Positions 63,141 to 64,000 of a stretch of DNA of 64,000 nt are shown in pieces. The stretch is from Natrinema marinum. GTDB taxonomy: Archaea > Halobacteriota > Halobacteria > Halobacteriales > Natrialbaceae. The notes under the pieces are model-generated. The model saw nothing but the letters and a program-made list of their open reading frames with translations, searched no databases and was not told the DNA's origin. The translations under genes and the position numbers were made by a program. The DNA lies in NCBI RefSeq assembly GCF_024296685.1, contig NZ_CP100763.1:372001-436000 (forward strand). Direction: 5' to 3'. Position 1 is the first letter of the stretch. The number at the start of each line of letters is the position of its first letter.

Positions 63141-64000
63141 TGGCGGTCGTGCAACTCCCCGAGTGGGCGGCGCTCGCACCGGCGCTGATTCTCGCCGGGA
63201 CGGCGCTCGTCCTGTTCCTGCTAGATAGCATCGATCCGCGCTCGACGAACCGGCCACTGCTGGCCGGCACCGCCGTCCTCGGCTCGCTGGCCTCGCTGGT
63301 CGTCGCCGTCTGGTTTACCGCAGCCGGCGTCGGCGCGACCGGCATCGAGAACTACGGCGTCATCGATATCATGGACGGCCAGTTCGTCGTCGATCGGCTG
63401 GCGCTGTACTTCATGATCATCATCGCGACCGTCACCGCGCTCGTCGCGGTCGCGAGCTACGACTATCTGCGGGATCACACCTACCAGGCGGAGTACTACT
63501 CGCTGGTGATCCTCGCCGCCACCGGCATGTCGATGATGGCGGCCTCGAACAGTCTCGTGACGATCTTCATCGCCCTCGAGCTGACGAGCCTGCCGTCGTA
63601 CGCGCTGGTCGCAATCTTGAAGGACAACCGCGGCAGCGTCGAGGCGGGATTGAAGTACTTCCTGATCGGCGCGCTGTCGTCGGCGATCTTCGTCTACGGC
63701 GTCTCGCTGGTCTACGGCGCGACCGGCTCCCTGCAGCTCGAGGCCGTCGCGACCGGTCTCACCAACGCCGGCGAGATGGGCGGCCTGCTCGGGCTTGGCA
63801 TCCTGATGCTGATCGGCGGCATCGCGTTCAAGACCGCCAGCGTCCCCTTCCACTTCTGGGCGCCGGAGGCGTACGAGGGTGCGCCCGCGCCGATCTCCGC
63901 GTTCCTCTCGTCGGCCTCGAAGGCCGCCGGTTTCGTGCTCGCCTTCCGCGTGTTCACGACGGCGTTCCCGCTCGAGGCGACGACCGCGGTCATCGGCGTC
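63141..64000 (+). CDS. nuoN: Complex I subunit N (antiporter-like), N-terminal part
   Basis: The first 286 residues are present before the window ends. DRLALYFMIIIATVTALVAV, TIFIALELTSLPSYALVAIL (with the conserved Glu) and ASVPFHFWAPEAYEGAPAPI are NuoN motifs, and GSVEAGLKYFLIGALSSAIF precedes the channel Lys helix. Start at the first ATG after the nuoM stop. The remainder and any downstream genes lie outside this window. Confidence 0.96.

Overview
The window is a 64-kb piece of a haloarchaeal chromosome, most likely Natrialbales-like (relatives of Natrinema, Haloterrigena or Natronococcus). The signs are high G+C, very acidic proteins, archaeal ribosomal proteins L1, L10 and L12, an archaeal proteasome beta subunit, an intron-bearing tRNA-Gln, TATA boxes about 27 bases upstream of leaderless starts, and an 11-subunit-type complex I operon. 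The genus is an inference.

Layout. 1-7.7 kb: the end of a CitE-type lyase gene, a tRNA-Ser next to fragments of its own 3' end, a DUF2064 protein, an unusual uracil-DNA glycosylase, a phasin-like coiled-coil protein with a helix-hairpin-helix tail, the Mrp/NBP35 ATPase, an eIF2B-family protein and a ThuA protein. 7.9-16.3 kb: an oxidoreductase, proteasome beta, a UPF0212 protein, an XRE-CBS regulator, an APC permease, a winged-helix regulator with a palindromic candidate operator, a Bat-type regulator and an aldo/keto reductase. 16.4-22.2 kb: a formate/nitrite-type channel fused to two UspA domains, then an ABC exporter operon in which one permease is fused to a PrsW-type membrane protease. 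22.3-33.2 kb: a ZIP transporter, a flavin reductase with a divergent HxlR regulator, an aminotransferase-Lrp pair, redox enzymes and TIM-barrel enzymes, and a TctA-like membrane protein. 33.3-37.6 kb: the L1-L10-L12 operon with a structured leader, L11, CutA and a HEWD protein. 37.8-49.2 kb: ATP-type PEP carboxykinase, an 1133-residue actin-like/coiled-coil/membrane protein, MFS, small zinc-ribbon proteins, a methyltransferase, a HAD phosphatase, tRNA-Gln and an HNH endonuclease. 49.3-53.9 kb: an aminotransferase with ribH, a Tat lipoprotein with TTNG repeats, and purK-purE. 54.2-64 kb: nuoA-B-CD-H-I-J1-J2-K-L-M-N, cut by the window end.

How the genes work together. The nuo operon encodes the membrane arm and the quinone-reducing module of complex I. 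There is no NADH-input module (nuoEFG) inside the sequenced part of the operon, as is usual for archaeal 11-subunit enzymes. PurK and PurE catalyse consecutive steps of purine synthesis. The L1 operon leader can fold over its own ribosome binding site, which fits autogenous control. Lrp lies directly upstream of its aminotransferase.

Most unusual items: the membrane-anchored actin-like protein with a roughly 700-residue coiled coil, the permease-PrsW fusion, two families of structured intergenic elements (5514-5650; 579-698 and 26697-26828), and two tRNA loci with partial tRNA copies beside them, one next to an HNH endonuclease. I saw no CRISPR array, insertion sequence or rRNA.
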